6,699 bases of DNA, taken from assembly GCF_025147465.1 (NCBI RefSeq), contig NZ_JALXOZ010000030.1:1-6699 (forward strand). The letters run 5' to 3'. Within the stretch, counting starts at the first letter, position 1. Every line of letters starts with the position of its first letter. This stretch comes from Dermabacter sp. p3-SID358. GTDB taxonomy: Bacteria; Actinomycetota; Actinomycetes; Actinomycetales; Dermabacteraceae. Below the pieces are notes generated by a model that worked only from the letters and a program-made list of their open reading frames with translations, searched no databases and was not told the DNA's origin. Positions 6,581-6,699 of this stretch are shown piece after piece. The translations under genes were made by a program, and so were the position numbers.

Positions 6581-6609
6581 TAGACTCCGCCGCGTGGCCC
6601 TACTAAGTT
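6581..6609 (+). promoter_or_regulatory. Possible promoter of tRNA-fMet
   Basis: TAGACT (6581-6586), a partial match to TTGACA, and TAAGTT (6604-6609), matching TAnnnT, are spaced by 17 bp. Transcription would begin near 6616, about 6 nt before the mature tRNA. Spacing and position fit; both boxes are imperfect. Confidence 0.4.
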
Positions 6610-6621
6610 AGAGAGCGCCGA

Positions 6622-6696
<75 letters not shown>

Positions 6697-6699
6697 GAG

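Overview
The window looks like chromosomal DNA of a high-GC Gram-positive bacterium (Actinobacteria, perhaps Micrococcales). The reasons are G/C-rich third codon positions, GTG and TTG starts, tRNA genes without an encoded CCA end, and a full-length UPF0182 membrane protein next to what looks like a PPA1379-family gene. Both families are, as far as I recall, typical of actinobacteria. Genus cannot be decided from this sequence. The first ~87 bases are homopolymeric G/C and are probably not genuine; the window also stops four bases after a tRNA, so it may be a whole short contig.

Layout: (1) 1-87, low-complexity G/C. (2) 166-1395 (+), an M48-family membrane zinc metalloprotease closed by a strong intrinsic terminator. 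(3) 1452-1947, a tRNA-Arg(TCT) gene on the minus strand (1875-1947) with its own terminator. About 400 bp further downstream of it lies an isolated, exact 26-bp copy of its 3' end (1452-1477). The ~400 bp between has no convincing gene but carries a 12-bp tandem repeat; this arrangement resembles the footprint of an element that integrated at a tRNA 3' end and later decayed. (4) 2131-2694 (+), a single-stranded DNA-binding protein with an acidic tail but no canonical DDIPF-like tip. (5) A 70-bp GC-rich hairpin filling the gap between convergent genes. (6) 2772-3314 (-), a 180-aa protein resembling the PPA1379 family. (7) 3413-6517 (+), divergent from it, a 1034-aa UPF0182 protein with seven predicted membrane segments, a large outside domain and a PSEx-repeat plus helical tail. 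(8) 6622-6695 (+), initiator tRNA-fMet.

The genes do not form one pathway. They are independent single-gene units separated by terminators or divergent promoters: an envelope protease, an accessory SSB, a divergent pair of uncharacterised actinobacterial genes, and two tRNAs. I found no defence system, CRISPR array, transposase, integrase or toxin-antitoxin pair. The most notable signal is the tRNA-Arg 3'-end duplication and the decayed segment it brackets.
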